Shown here one piece after another: positions 56,249 to 64,000 of a stretch of DNA of 64,000 bases (positions within the stretch are counted from its first letter, which is position 1; every line of letters begins with the position of its first letter). This DNA comes from Candidatus Rokuibacteriota bacterium. Lineage in GTDB: Bacteria > Methylomirabilota > Methylomirabilia > Rokubacteriales > CSP1-6. The stretch lies in the NCBI GenBank assembly GCA_003220535.1, contig QHSU01000061.1, forward strand, positions 91,905 to 155,904, read 5' to 3'. The notes beneath the pieces were generated by a model that ran no database searches, was not told the origin of the DNA, and saw nothing but the letters and a program-made list of their open reading frames with translations. Made by a program: the position numbers and the translations under genes.

Positions 56249-57784
56249 ATGAGAATCGTTCGAGGCCTCTTCGGTTCGTTGCTCGTCCTCATGATCTTGG
56301 CCGTCGGGGTTTCGCCGGGCGCCGCAGCGCCCGAAGGTCAGATGACCTGGGCGGTGCACGTCTCACTGGCGCCCACCTGGTTCGACCCCGCGGAGACATC
56401 CGGGATCATCACGCCGTTCATGGTGCTCTACGCCATGCACGACGCCCTGCTGAAGCCGATGCCGGGCCATTCGATGACGCCGAGTCTCGCCGAGTCGTGG
56501 AGCATGTCCCCGGACGGGCTCGTGTACGACTTCGTCCTGCGCAGAGGCGCCAAGTTCCACAACGGCGACCCGGTCACCGCCGAGGACGTCAAGTTCTCGC
56601 TCGAGCGCTACCGCGGTGCGTCCGCCAAGCCGCTCAAGGACAGCGTGGCGGCTGTCGAGACGCCGGACCCCGGCCGCGTCCGCATCCGTCTCAAGCGGCC
56701 GTGGCCCGACTTCATCACGTTCTACGCCGGAGCGACCGGGGCCAGCTGGATCGTGCCGAAGAAGTATGTCGAGAAGGTCGGCGACGAAGGCTTCAAGAAG
56801 GCGCCGGTCGGCGCCGGCCCGTACAAGTTCGTCTCGTTCACCCCGGGCGTCGAGCTCGTCGTGGAGGCCTTCGATCAGTACTGGCGCAAGTCCCCGAACG
56901 TCAAGCGGCTGGTCTTGAAATCGATCCCGGACGAGGCCACGCGTCTGGCCGCGCTCAAGCGGGGCGAGGTGGACATCGCTTATGCGATTCGCGGCGCGCT
57001 GGCCGAGGAGATCCGGCGAAGCCCGGCGCTCACACTGAAACCCAACGTCGGTCAAGCCACGTTCTGGGTCAATTTCCCCGACCAATGGGATGCAAAGTCG
57101 CCGTGGCACGATCGGCGCGTGCGCCTGGCCGCCAACTACGCGATCGATCGGCCGGCGATGAACCAGGCGGACTCCCTCGGATTCTCCAAGATTACCTGGA
57201 GCTTGATCCCCAGCAGCTTCGAGTTCTACTGGCAGCCGCCCGGCTACTCGTACGATCCCGCCAAGGCCAAGCAGCTCCTGGCCGAGGCCGGGTACCCCAA
57301 CGGCTTCGACGCCGGAGACTACTTCTGCGACGCCGCGATCGCCTACGTTGGTGAGCCGGTGGTCAACTACTTCAACTCGGCCGGCATTCGGGTGAAGCTG
57401 CGGCCGATCGAGCGTGTGGCCTTCTTCAGGGGGTGGGCGGAAAAGAAGCTCAAGGGCCTCGTCCAGGGCGGCAGCGGCGCCTACGGCAACGCGGCCACGA
57501 GAATCGAGGCGTTCGTCGCCGCCGGCGGCACCTATGTCTACGGGAGCTACGGCGACATCGATGGGCTGTTTCTGGAGCAGGCGACCGAGCTGGATCCCAA
57601 GCGGCGCGAGGCGACCCTGCATCGCATCCAGCAGCTCATCCACGAAAAGGTGATGATCGCGCCGATCTGGCTCAACGCCGGGTTGGCCGGCCTGGGGCCA
57701 CGGGTGGACGAGTCAGGGATCGGGGTCATTCCGGGCTATGCGTTCTCCGCGCCGTACGAGGACGTGAAGCTGAAAGCGAAATAG
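56249..57784 (+). CDS. Family-5 ABC substrate-binding protein, copy 2
   Basis: 511 aa with a signal peptide ending PGAAA. Same motifs as the protein at 53954: TPSLAESWSMSPDGLVYDF, GAKFHNGDPVTAEDVKFSLE, GAGPYKFVSFTPGVELVVEA. AGGGAGG lies before the ATG at 56249. Identity to the other copies looks high over the whole length (judged by eye), pointing to tandem duplication followed by divergence in the ligand-binding parts. It is probably co-expressed with the bicupin. Confidence 0.92.
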   Translation: MRIVRGLFGSLLVLMILAVGVSPGAAAPEGQMTWAVHVSLAPTWFDPAETSGIITPFMVLYAMHDALLKPMPGHSMTPSLAESWSMSPDGLVYDFVLRRGAKFHNGDPVTAEDVKFSLERYRGASAKPLKDSVAAVETPDPGRVRIRLKRPWPDFITFYAGATGASWIVPKKYVEKVGDEGFKKAPVGAGPYKFVSFTPGVELVVEAFDQYWRKSPNVKRLVLKSIPDEATRLAALKRGEVDIAYAIRGALAEEIRRSPALTLKPNVGQATFWVNFPDQWDAKSPWHDRRVRLAANYAIDRPAMNQADSLGFSKITWSLIPSSFEFYWQPPGYSYDPAKAKQLLAEAGYPNGFDAGDYFCDAAIAYVGEPVVNYFNSAGIRVKLRPIERVAFFRGWAEKKLKGLVQGGSGAYGNAATRIEAFVAAGGTYVYGSYGDIDGLFLEQATELDPKRREATLHRIQQLIHEKVMIAPIWLNAGLAGLGPRVDESGIGVIPGYAFSAPYEDVKLKAK

Positions 57785-57800
57785 GAAAGGACGCGCCATC

Positions 57801-59333
57801 GTGAGACCCGTCCAAGGCCTCTTCGCCGCGGTTCTCGTCCTGGTGATCTCGGCCGTCGGTGTCGCGCCGGGCGCCGCGGCCCCGGAAGGCCAGATGACGT
57901 GGGCCGTGCACACGACCCTGGTGCCGGCCTGGTTCGACCCCGCGGAGAACATCCAGCAGACGCCGTTCATGGTCCAGCTGGCGACGCACGACGCCCTCGT
58001 GAAGCCGATGCCCGGCAAGAGCATGGCGCCCAGCCTCGCCGAATCGTGGAGCACCTCCCCTGACGGGCTCGTCTACGAGTTCGTCCTGCGCAAGGGGGCC
58101 AAGTTCCACAACGGCGAGCCCGTCACCGCCGAGGACGTGAAGTTCTCCTTCGAGCGCTATCGGGGCATGTTCGCAAGGACCCTCAAGGAGAGAGTCTCGG
58201 CGGTCGAGATCCCAGACCCCGGCCGTGTCCGGTTCCGACTCAAGCAGCCGTGGCCCGACTTCATGACCTTCTATGCGACACGCGCCTCGGGCGCCGGCTG
58301 GATCGTCCCCAAGAAGTACGTCGAAAAGGTGGGCGACGACGGCTACAAGAAAGTGCCGATCGGCGCCGGCCCGTACCGCTTCGTGTCCTTCAACCCGGGT
58401 GTGGAGCTGGTGCTCGAGGCCTTCGAGCAGTATTGGCGAAAGGTCCCCAACGTGAAGCGCCTGGTCTTCCGGGTGATTCCCGACCACGCCACGCGGCTAG
58501 CGGCGCTCAAGCGCGGTGACGCCGACGTCGTCTATCTGATCAGCGGAGAGCTGGCCGGGGAGGTCCGGCGCACGCCCGGACTGACGCTGAAGGCCGTGTT
58601 CCCGTCCAACCACTGGCTGATCTTCGCCGATCAGTTTGACCCGAAGTCCCCCTGGCACGACAAGCGCGTGCGGCTGGCCGCCAACCTGGCGATCGATCGC
58701 AACACCCTCAACGAGGCCGCCACGCTTGGACTCTCGAAGATCACCGGGAGCATCGTTCCATCGAGCTTCGATTTCTACTGGCCGGCGCCCCCGTACCCCC
58801 ACGATCCGGCCCGGGCCCGCCGGCTGCTCGCCGAGGCCGGGTACGCGAACGGCTTCGACGCCGGCGAGTTCTTCTGTGATCTTCAGGTCTGCAGCTGGGG
58901 CGAAGCGATGCTCACCGACTTGAAGGCCGTGGGAATCCAGCTCAAGCTTCGTCCGCTCGAACGGGCGGCGTTCTTCAAGGGCGTGGCCGAGAAGAAGTAC
59001 AAGAACCTCGTGTACCTCTTCATCGGCGCTTCGGGAAACGCCGCCACCTGGCTGGAATCCGTCGCCGTCTCCGGCGGCACGTATGCCTACGGAGGCTACC
59101 CCGACATCGACGGCCTCTTCCGGGAGCAGGCCGTGGACTTGGACCGCGCGAGGCGCGAGGCGACCCTCCACAAGATGCAGCAGCTCATTCACGAGCGGGC
59201 GATGTTCGCGCCGGTCTGGGACTTCGCCTTCCTCCACGGCGTCGGCCCGCGCGTGGAGGAGTCCGGGCTCGGGCTCCTCGGTGGCTATGGATTCTCGGCG
59301 CCCTACGAAGACGTGAAGCTGAAAGGCAAGTGA
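57801..59333 (+). CDS. Family-5 ABC substrate-binding protein, copy 3
   Basis: 510 aa from a GTG at 57801 with AGGA upstream. Motifs APSLAESWSTSPDGLVYEF, GAKFHNGEPVTAEDVKFSFE and GAGPYRFVSFNPGVELVLEA parallel the other two copies. It is followed after 3 nt by the AtzG-like gene and then the amidase, so these three are one transcriptional unit. The likely ligand is an amide or amino-acid derivative later hydrolysed by the amidase. Confidence 0.92.
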   Translation: MRPVQGLFAAVLVLVISAVGVAPGAAAPEGQMTWAVHTTLVPAWFDPAENIQQTPFMVQLATHDALVKPMPGKSMAPSLAESWSTSPDGLVYEFVLRKGAKFHNGEPVTAEDVKFSFERYRGMFARTLKERVSAVEIPDPGRVRFRLKQPWPDFMTFYATRASGAGWIVPKKYVEKVGDDGYKKVPIGAGPYRFVSFNPGVELVLEAFEQYWRKVPNVKRLVFRVIPDHATRLAALKRGDADVVYLISGELAGEVRRTPGLTLKAVFPSNHWLIFADQFDPKSPWHDKRVRLAANLAIDRNTLNEAATLGLSKITGSIVPSSFDFYWPAPPYPHDPARARRLLAEAGYANGFDAGEFFCDLQVCSWGEAMLTDLKAVGIQLKLRPLERAAFFKGVAEKKYKNLVYLFIGASGNAATWLESVAVSGGTYAYGGYPDIDGLFREQAVDLDRARREATLHKMQQLIHERAMFAPVWDFAFLHGVGPRVEESGLGLLGGYGFSAPYEDVKLKGK

Positions 59334-59336
59334 GAC

Positions 59337-59528
59337 GTGGACCGTGAGAGACAGCGCGCAGAGTATGCCGCGGGGCTCCGCGCCGCCGCCGAGCAACGGT
59401 TCGGGGCCGCGCGCGCCCAGGCGCTCGCGAAGACCATCGACGATGTGGCGGGCTGGATGGCCGAGGTGGCGACGTTCCCCGTCGACGCCGAGGAGCCGCC
59501 GGCGTTCTACGCCGAGTCCGCACCATGA
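59337..59528 (+). CDS. AtzG/GatC-like small amidase partner
   Basis: 63 aa from a GTG at 59337. A helix YAAGLRAAAEQRFGAARAQALAK is followed by a short segment VATFPVDAEEPPAFYAESAP. Small proteins of this type (DUF4089, GatC-like) form a complex with a following amidase, as AtzG does with AtzE. Its stop overlaps the amidase start (ATGA). The match is to the family pattern and context; direct homology needs a profile search. Confidence 0.7.
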   Translation: MDRERQRAEYAAGLRAAAEQRFGAARAQALAKTIDDVAGWMAEVATFPVDAEEPPAFYAESAP

Positions 59529-60865
59529 GCCTGCACACCTTCGGTGCTGTCGACGCCGCGAGAGCGATCCGCGAGAAGGTGCTCTCGCCCGTCGATCTGG
59601 TCGAGGCGCTGCTGAAGCGCATCGAGACGGTGGACACGCACATCCAGGCGTGGGCGCTGGTCGACCGCGACGGCGCCCGCGCTGCGGCGCGCCAGGCGGT
59701 CGACGAGGCCGCCCGCGGCGTGTTCCGCGGCCCGCTGCACGGCGTGCCGTTCGGCGCCAAGGACATCTTCTACAGCGCCGGTCTCCCCACCGAGGCCGGC
59801 TCGAAGGTCATGGCCGGCTTCGTGCCGGACTACGATGCGACCTCGGTGGCGCGCCTCAAGGCCGCCGGCGCGATCCTGCTCGGCAAGCTTCACACGACGG
59901 AGTTCGCGACCTCCGACCCGGCTCCCACCCGCAACCCCTGGAACCTCGCCTGCACGCCGGGCGGCTCGTCGAGCGGCTCGGCGGCAGCGGTGGCCGCCCG
60001 CATGGTCCCGCTGGCGCTCGGCAGCCAGACGATCGGCTCGAACGTGCGCCCCGCGTCGTACTGCGGACTGGTGGGTCTCAAGCCGACGTTCGGTCGGATC
60101 AGCACGCGCGGCGTGATGGCGCTCAGCTACACGCAGGACCACGTCGGGCTCATGGCCCGGAGCGTCGAGGACGTCGCGCTCGCGCTCTCGGTCACGGCCG
60201 GCCACGATCCGGAAGATCCCAGCTCGTCAGGTACCCCGGTGCCCGACTACCTCGCCGCGATCACGCGACGGCGCCCGCCGCGCATCGGCTTGCTGCGCGA
60301 GTTCTTCGAGCGCGCCACCCCCGAGGTGGCCGACGTCACGTCGCAGGCGGTGAGCCGTCTGGAACGAGCCGGCGCGATCGTCGAAGAGGCCAAGCTGCCG
60401 CCAACGTTTCGCGCGGTGGCCGCCGCCGCGTACCTGATCACGCGGAGCGACACGGCGAGCATCCACGCCGAGCGCTTCGCGTCGAAGGCGGACCTCTATC
60501 GCCCGGCGATCCGGAGCTCGATCGAGATGGGTATGCTGATCCCGGGCGACCTGTACGTGCGGGCGCTCCGGATTCGCGGCCAGTTCCGGCGTGAGCTCGG
60601 ACCTCTGCTGGACCGATACGACGTGCTGCTGACGCCGACGACACCGGCGCCCGCCCCCGAAGGCCTGGCGACGGGCGATCCTCAGTTCCAGATCCCGTGG
60701 TCGCTCTCGGGCATGCCGTCGGTCACGGTGCCCAGCGGCCTGACGACCTCCGGGCTCCCGCTCGGGATCCAGCTCGTGAGCGGGGCCTTCACAGAATCGG
60801 CACTTCTCGCGGCGGCGGCGTGGTGCGAGGACGTCCTCGACCACACGCCGGCGCCCAATCTCTAG
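59525..60865 (+). CDS. Amidase signature-family hydrolase (AtzE/GatA-like)
   Basis: 446 aa. The triad region is present: K79 in GVPFGAKDIFYS, the Ser-rich TPGGSSSGSAAAVAARM (about 145-160) and the nucleophile Ser 172 in GSQTIGSNVRPASYCG. The canonical GTDTGGS segment reads GSQTIGS, with Ile in place of one Gly, a local change close to the nucleophile. The amidase is coupled to the AtzG-like subunit and to the family-5 binding protein upstream, which suggests uptake and hydrolysis of an amide, biuret-like or ureido compound. Confidence 0.88.
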   Translation: MSLHTFGAVDAARAIREKVLSPVDLVEALLKRIETVDTHIQAWALVDRDGARAAARQAVDEAARGVFRGPLHGVPFGAKDIFYSAGLPTEAGSKVMAGFVPDYDATSVARLKAAGAILLGKLHTTEFATSDPAPTRNPWNLACTPGGSSSGSAAAVAARMVPLALGSQTIGSNVRPASYCGLVGLKPTFGRISTRGVMALSYTQDHVGLMARSVEDVALALSVTAGHDPEDPSSSGTPVPDYLAAITRRRPPRIGLLREFFERATPEVADVTSQAVSRLERAGAIVEEAKLPPTFRAVAAAAYLITRSDTASIHAERFASKADLYRPAIRSSIEMGMLIPGDLYVRALRIRGQFRRELGPLLDRYDVLLTPTTPAPAPEGLATGDPQFQIPWSLSGMPSVTVPSGLTTSGLPLGIQLVSGAFTESALLAAAAWCEDVLDHTPAPNL

Positions 60866-60874
60866 GAGAACACC

Positions 60875-61120
60875 ATGAGTGAGTCTCTCGGGCGGGCGGT
60901 CGAGCTGCTGGCGGCGGGCGACTGGAAGAAGGCGCACGAGATCGTCCAGAAAGAGAAGTCGACCCTGGCGGCGTGGCTTCACGGGATCGTGCACATCCTC
61001 GAGGGTGACCTCGACAACGCGCGTGGCTGGTACAAGCGGGCCGAACGCGAGTTCCCGGGAGCGGGCGCGGCTCAGGCGGAGATCGCGGCGGCGCGCCGAG
61101 CCGTCGAGAGCGGTGTATAG
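60875..61120 (+). CDS. Small TPR-like protein
   Basis: 81 aa with two helical hairpins: AVELLAAGDWKKAHEIVQKE and LHGIVHILEGDLDNARGWYK followed by RAEREFPG. The spacing of small and aromatic residues is that of tetratricopeptide or SEL1-like repeats. AGGAGA precedes the ATG, 9 nt after the amidase stop. It may help assemble a complex, but no partner is evident. Confidence 0.7.
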   Translation: MSESLGRAVELLAAGDWKKAHEIVQKEKSTLAAWLHGIVHILEGDLDNARGWYKRAEREFPGAGAAQAEIAAARRAVESGV

Positions 61121-61152
61121 TCGGGACCCAACGCTGAATCAGGAGGTGGACC

Positions 61153-62139
61153 ATGGCGAGCAAGGGGAACATCCTGGTCGGGACGGTCGGTCAAGGCGTC
61201 ATGATGAGCGCCGACGACGGCGAGATCTGGACGCGGGCCAGCGTACGCCAGGGGATGCATTCCGATTCGATCGTCCGGATGCTGCGGTCGGACTCCCGGA
61301 GCCCGGAGACCGTCTACGCCGGGACCGACCTGGGACTCTACCGGAGCGATGACGGGGGCGCCAAATGGCGCCTGCTCGAGAACCCGATGAAAGGGGCCAT
61401 GGTCTGGAGCATGGCCATCGACCCGATCGATCCGGCGGTCATGTTCGCCGGCACCGGCACGCCCAGCAAGCCGGGAATCTTCCGGTCCACCGACGCAGGG
61501 AAGAGCTGGGCGCAACTGCGCGTGGAGATCGCCGAGGATTGCCCGAACGTCGGCGTCCCCCGGCCGACGGGAATCGCGATCGATCCCACCAACGACCGGA
61601 ACGTGTGGGTCGGGCTCGAGGTGGACGGCGTGCGGCACAGCACCGACGGCGGCGAGACCTGGACCAAGGTGAACGGGCAGATCCCGAACCAGGACGTTCA
61701 CAACGTCCTGGTGGTGGAAGGCCCTCCCAAGACCGTGTTCACCGTGGTCAACGACGACATCTGGCGCAGCACTGACGACGGCAAGACCTGGCAGGCCGCG
61801 CGGGCCCGAGAAGTCTTCCCCTGGCACTACCCGCGCGGCATCGCGGTCAAGCCCGGCGATCCGCGCACGGTGTTCCTGACGCTGGGCGACTCTACTCCCG
61901 GCCGCATCGGGACGGTGGTGCGCTCTCGGGACGCGGGCGTCACCTGGGAGAATCTGAAATTCCCGGTGCAGCCGAACTCGGCCATCTGGACCGTGACGAT
62001 CTCCGCGTCGGCTCCCGACACGATGTTCGCCGCCAGCCGCTACGGTTACCTCTATCGCAGCGACGACGGCGGCGACTCCTGGCGCAAGCTCTGGCGGGAG
62101 TTCGGCGAGGTGTCGTCGATTCTCTGGGTTCCTCAATAA
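61153..62139 (+). CDS. BNR/Asp-box beta-propeller protein
   Basis: 328 aa made of about six propeller blades. Asp-box repeats are visible: YRSDDGGAKWRLL, FRSTDAGKSWAQL, RHSTDGGETWTKV, WRSTDDGKTWQAA, VRSRDAGVTWENL, YRSDDGGDSWRKL. This matches sialidase-like and VPS10-like (YCF48-type) propellers, which often act as scaffolds or assembly factors rather than glycosidases. AGGAGG precedes the ATG. There is no signal peptide, so it is probably cytoplasmic. Confidence 0.85.
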   Translation: MASKGNILVGTVGQGVMMSADDGEIWTRASVRQGMHSDSIVRMLRSDSRSPETVYAGTDLGLYRSDDGGAKWRLLENPMKGAMVWSMAIDPIDPAVMFAGTGTPSKPGIFRSTDAGKSWAQLRVEIAEDCPNVGVPRPTGIAIDPTNDRNVWVGLEVDGVRHSTDGGETWTKVNGQIPNQDVHNVLVVEGPPKTVFTVVNDDIWRSTDDGKTWQAARAREVFPWHYPRGIAVKPGDPRTVFLTLGDSTPGRIGTVVRSRDAGVTWENLKFPVQPNSAIWTVTISASAPDTMFAASRYGYLYRSDDGGDSWRKLWREFGEVSSILWVPQ

Positions 62140-62321
62140 CCGGGTGAATCCACGGCGCCTGACAGAATCGAGCGGCGCGATCGTTGCGATCGCGTCGCTC
62201 GAGTGTTCGTAGAGCCTCGCGGTGGCATGATGCCCACGCACGGGGGAAGAGTAGCGTTCGGTCCGGCCATTGTTTGGGGTACGTTAGAATAGGGTATGTG
62301 GCAGGACGAGAGCTCCCTCCA

Positions 62322-62528
62322 ATGAAGTGGATCGCGGCCGACCCAGAACATCTTGGCGGAAAGCCCCGAGTCACCGGCACGCGAATCTCGATCGCATTTC
62401 TCTTGGAGTCGCTTGCTGCCGGCATGACGATTCCAGAGATCGTGCGCGCGTATCCCACGTTGACCGAAGACGCAGTCCGGGGGGCCCTGGAAGAACTGGC
62501 GCATTCAAAAGACCTAACGGCACCGTGA
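62322..62528 (+). CDS. DUF433-family antitoxin
   Basis: 68 aa from the ATG at 62322. IAADPEHLGGKPRVTGTRIS, then LLESLAAGMTIPEIVRAYP and LTEDAVRGALEEL are the DUF433 hallmark: a short DNA-binding winged-helix protein. It overlaps the toxin-like gene (GTGA), the usual arrangement of this type of toxin-antitoxin pair. It should repress its own promoter and neutralise the neighbour. Confidence 0.85.
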   Translation: MKWIAADPEHLGGKPRVTGTRISIAFLLESLAAGMTIPEIVRAYPTLTEDAVRGALEELAHSKDLTAP

Positions 62529-62869
62529 AGATCCTCCTCGATGAGAACCTCCCTGAGGCTCTCATCGAGACTCTTAGACGGATCGGCCACATCGTCGACT
62601 CTGTAGGTTCGTTGCGACTGAAAGGGCTGGACAATGGTCGGCTCTATCGGGAAGTCGCCTCAGGATACGACCTCTTCTTCACCAAGGACCGCCAGTTTGT
62701 CGCCCAACTCGACATCGTGACGGAGCCCGGTCCCGTCAAGGTGGTTCTCACGGTCATTCGCCAGCAGCCGCAGGCCCAGTTCGTTGCAGCCTTCATGGAA
62801 GCTTTCGCCGATACTGACTGGTCGAGTTTCGGGCTCGTACGCGAATGGCCCCAAGGAAAGGAGCGATAG
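62525..62869 (+). CDS. DUF5615 PIN-like toxin
   Basis: 114 aa from a GTG at 62525 overlapping the antitoxin stop. Acidic residues that form a PIN-like nuclease site occur in LLDENLPEALIETLRRIGH, near LDNGRLYREVASG and in DLFFTKDRQFVAQL. DUF5615 (Mut7-C-related) proteins are the toxin partners of DUF433 antitoxins and likely cleave RNA. The gene ends 3 nt before the quinone oxidoreductase ATG at 62873. Confidence 0.83.
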   Translation: MKILLDENLPEALIETLRRIGHIVDSVGSLRLKGLDNGRLYREVASGYDLFFTKDRQFVAQLDIVTEPGPVKVVLTVIRQQPQAQFVAAFMEAFADTDWSSFGLVREWPQGKER

Positions 62870-62872
62870 CTC

Positions 62873-63835
62873 ATGAAAGCGATCCGCGTTTCGGAGTACG
62901 GCGGCCCGGCCGTCCTGAAGGTCGACGAGGTTCCGGCGCCCAAGCCCGGGCCCACCCAGGTCGTGGTCCGCAACCACGCCGCCGGGGTGAATCCGGTGGA
63001 CACGTACCTGCGCTCGAACACCGACAACCGCGGCCCGAAGCTGCCCTACACGCCCGGGTCCGACTCTGCGGGAGTCGTCGAGGCCATCGGCTCCGACGTG
63101 ACGCGCGTGAAGTCCGGCGATCGCGTTTACGTGGGCGGGACGCTGTCGGGCTCGTACGCCGAGCTATCGCTCTGCGAGCAGACGCAGGTGCACACGCTGC
63201 CGGCCAACGCCAGCTTCGCCCAGGGCGCAGCGATGAACGTCCCCTACGCGACCGCCTATCACGCGCTCTTCCATCGCGCCCACGGCGAGGCCGGCGAGTC
63301 TGTGCTCGTGCACGGCGCGAGCGGTGGCGTCGGCATCGCCGCGGTCCAGCTCGCACGGGCGCGCGGCCTCACGGTCATCGGGACAGCCGGGACGGACAAG
63401 GGACGGCGGATGGTCGCGGAGCAGGGCGCCCACCACGTGCTCGACCACACGGCGCCGGCCTACCTCGACGAGCTGCTGAAGCTCACCGGTGGTCAAGGCG
63501 TGGACGTCATCCTCGAGATGCTGGCGAACGTGAATCTCCAGAAAGACTTCGGCGCCCTCGCGATGCGCGGGCGCATCGCGGTCATTGGCAACCGCGGCAC
63601 CGTCGAGATCAACCCGCGCCTGGCAATGAACAAGAACGCCGCGATCCTCGGCGTGGCGCTCTTCCACGCGTCGCCGGCCCAGCTCGTCGGGATCCACACG
63701 GCGCTCGTCGAAGGGCTACGCAACGGCTCGCTGCACCCGGTCATCCACCAGGAGCTGCCGCTCGCCCAGGCCCCGCGCGCCCACGAGGCGGTGATGCAGA
63801 ACGGCCACCACGGCAAGATCGTGCTGGTGCCCTAG
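62873..63835 (+). CDS. NADPH:quinone oxidoreductase (zeta-crystallin type)
   Basis: 320 aa with the medium-chain reductase fold. MKAIRVSEYGGPAVLKVDEV, GVNPVDTYLRSN and GSDSAGVVEAIGSDV precede the Rossmann motif VLVHGASGGVGIAAVQLARA. No zinc-ligand cysteines are present, as expected for the zinc-free quinone reductase branch. The ATG at 62873 has AAAGGAG upstream. It reduces quinones with NADPH; the actual substrate is unknown. Confidence 0.93.
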   Translation: MKAIRVSEYGGPAVLKVDEVPAPKPGPTQVVVRNHAAGVNPVDTYLRSNTDNRGPKLPYTPGSDSAGVVEAIGSDVTRVKSGDRVYVGGTLSGSYAELSLCEQTQVHTLPANASFAQGAAMNVPYATAYHALFHRAHGEAGESVLVHGASGGVGIAAVQLARARGLTVIGTAGTDKGRRMVAEQGAHHVLDHTAPAYLDELLKLTGGQGVDVILEMLANVNLQKDFGALAMRGRIAVIGNRGTVEINPRLAMNKNAAILGVALFHASPAQLVGIHTALVEGLRNGSLHPVIHQELPLAQAPRAHEAVMQNGHHGKIVLVP

Positions 63836-64000
63836 CAGGCTACGGAAAAAGCAGGTGAAAGGCACGCAGTTGAGAGCCGCAAGGCATCAAACGACCCCGG
63901 CGGGGCGATCGGATGCAGGTTCTTTGGCTGCGACCAGTCGCCGCCGGAGACCGGAGAGCAGTGGTGGCGCGTCATGCCGGACACTCCGCCAAGTTCCTGA
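63836..64000. other. Unassigned window end
   Basis: 165 bases follow the quinone reductase. One plus-strand frame reads GCRFFGCDQSPPETGEQWWR near 63905-63970 and stops at 63998-64000, but it has no start and no known relative that I can name. No terminator, RNA gene or insertion end was recognised. Confidence 0.3.

Noticed and set aside
63836..64000. Start of a further gene or mobile element at the window end
   Set aside because: No start codon with ribosome site and no recognisable protein; too short to judge.

Overview
The window is GC-rich, gene-dense bacterial chromosome with no rRNA, tRNA, phage or complete insertion sequence that I could see. The gene content is typical of a soil or subsurface heterotroph: many flavin-dependent LLM-class monooxygenases, amidohydrolases, family-5 and branched-chain type ABC substrate-binding proteins, a DsrE/TusA-like pair beside a Liv transporter, and MASE1 and hybrid-kinase signalling. 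This mix fits Candidatus Rokubacteria / Methylomirabilota best, but that assignment is an inference from gene content and base composition only.

Layout. 1-9 kb: an envelope and signalling block. It holds a di-haem oxidoreductase, a sigma-54 activator, a peptidase, small envelope proteins, an AsmA-like protein, an MscS channel and a VOC protein. 9-19 kb: a catabolic block with a D-aminoacylase-like amidohydrolase, a cupin, two LLM flavoenzymes, a Gfo/Idh/MocA oxidoreductase and an HpaB-type hydroxylase, and with two decayed genes (amidohydrolase, cytochrome c). 19-29 kb: a MASE1-PAS-STAS sensor, then a long minus-strand operon of a substrate-binding protein, two LLM enzymes, livH-livM-livG-livF, a TusA-like protein and a DsrE-like protein. 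29-38 kb: an MFS transporter, a hydroxyacid-oxoacid transhydrogenase-type alcohol dehydrogenase, an amidohydrolase, a frameshifted GlcG/HbpS gene, an OmpA protein, an AhpD-like gene with an in-frame TGA, an aldo/keto reductase and a diiron-type protein. 38-47.5 kb: a PhnD-like protein coupled to a hybrid histidine kinase, pyruvate carboxylase, a TSUP permease and an AraC-type response regulator. 47.5-53 kb: a TauABC-like ABC operon whose binding protein carries a NosL-like C-terminus, followed by a membrane protein and a SCO1-like protein. 53-64 kb: three tandem family-5 binding proteins, a bicupin, an AtzG-like/amidase pair, a BNR-repeat protein, a DUF433/DUF5615 toxin-antitoxin pair and a quinone oxidoreductase.

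Main points of interest. (1) At 35148-35681 an AhpD/carboxymuconolactone-decarboxylase gene is interrupted by one in-frame TGA exactly where the second active-site cysteine of the family lies. A perfect 8-bp hairpin begins 10 nt after the TGA, with its apical loop 18 nt away, as expected for a bacterial SECIS element. This is a strong selenoprotein candidate. (2) Four near-consensus sigma-54 (-24/-12) promoters and one weaker one lie before envelope or sensor genes (613-, 4057-, 34923-, 37906+, and weakly 4470+). A sigma-54 activator with an altered GAFTGA loop (GAFTTA) is divergent to the first, which suggests a local envelope regulon. (3) The ABC operon at 47.7-52 kb combines a NosL-like fusion with SCO1, which hints at copper handling by a transporter family normally assigned to sulfonate or nitrate. 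(4) Several genes have a -10-like hexamer 7-13 nt before the start codon and no Shine-Dalgarno, consistent with leaderless transcripts.
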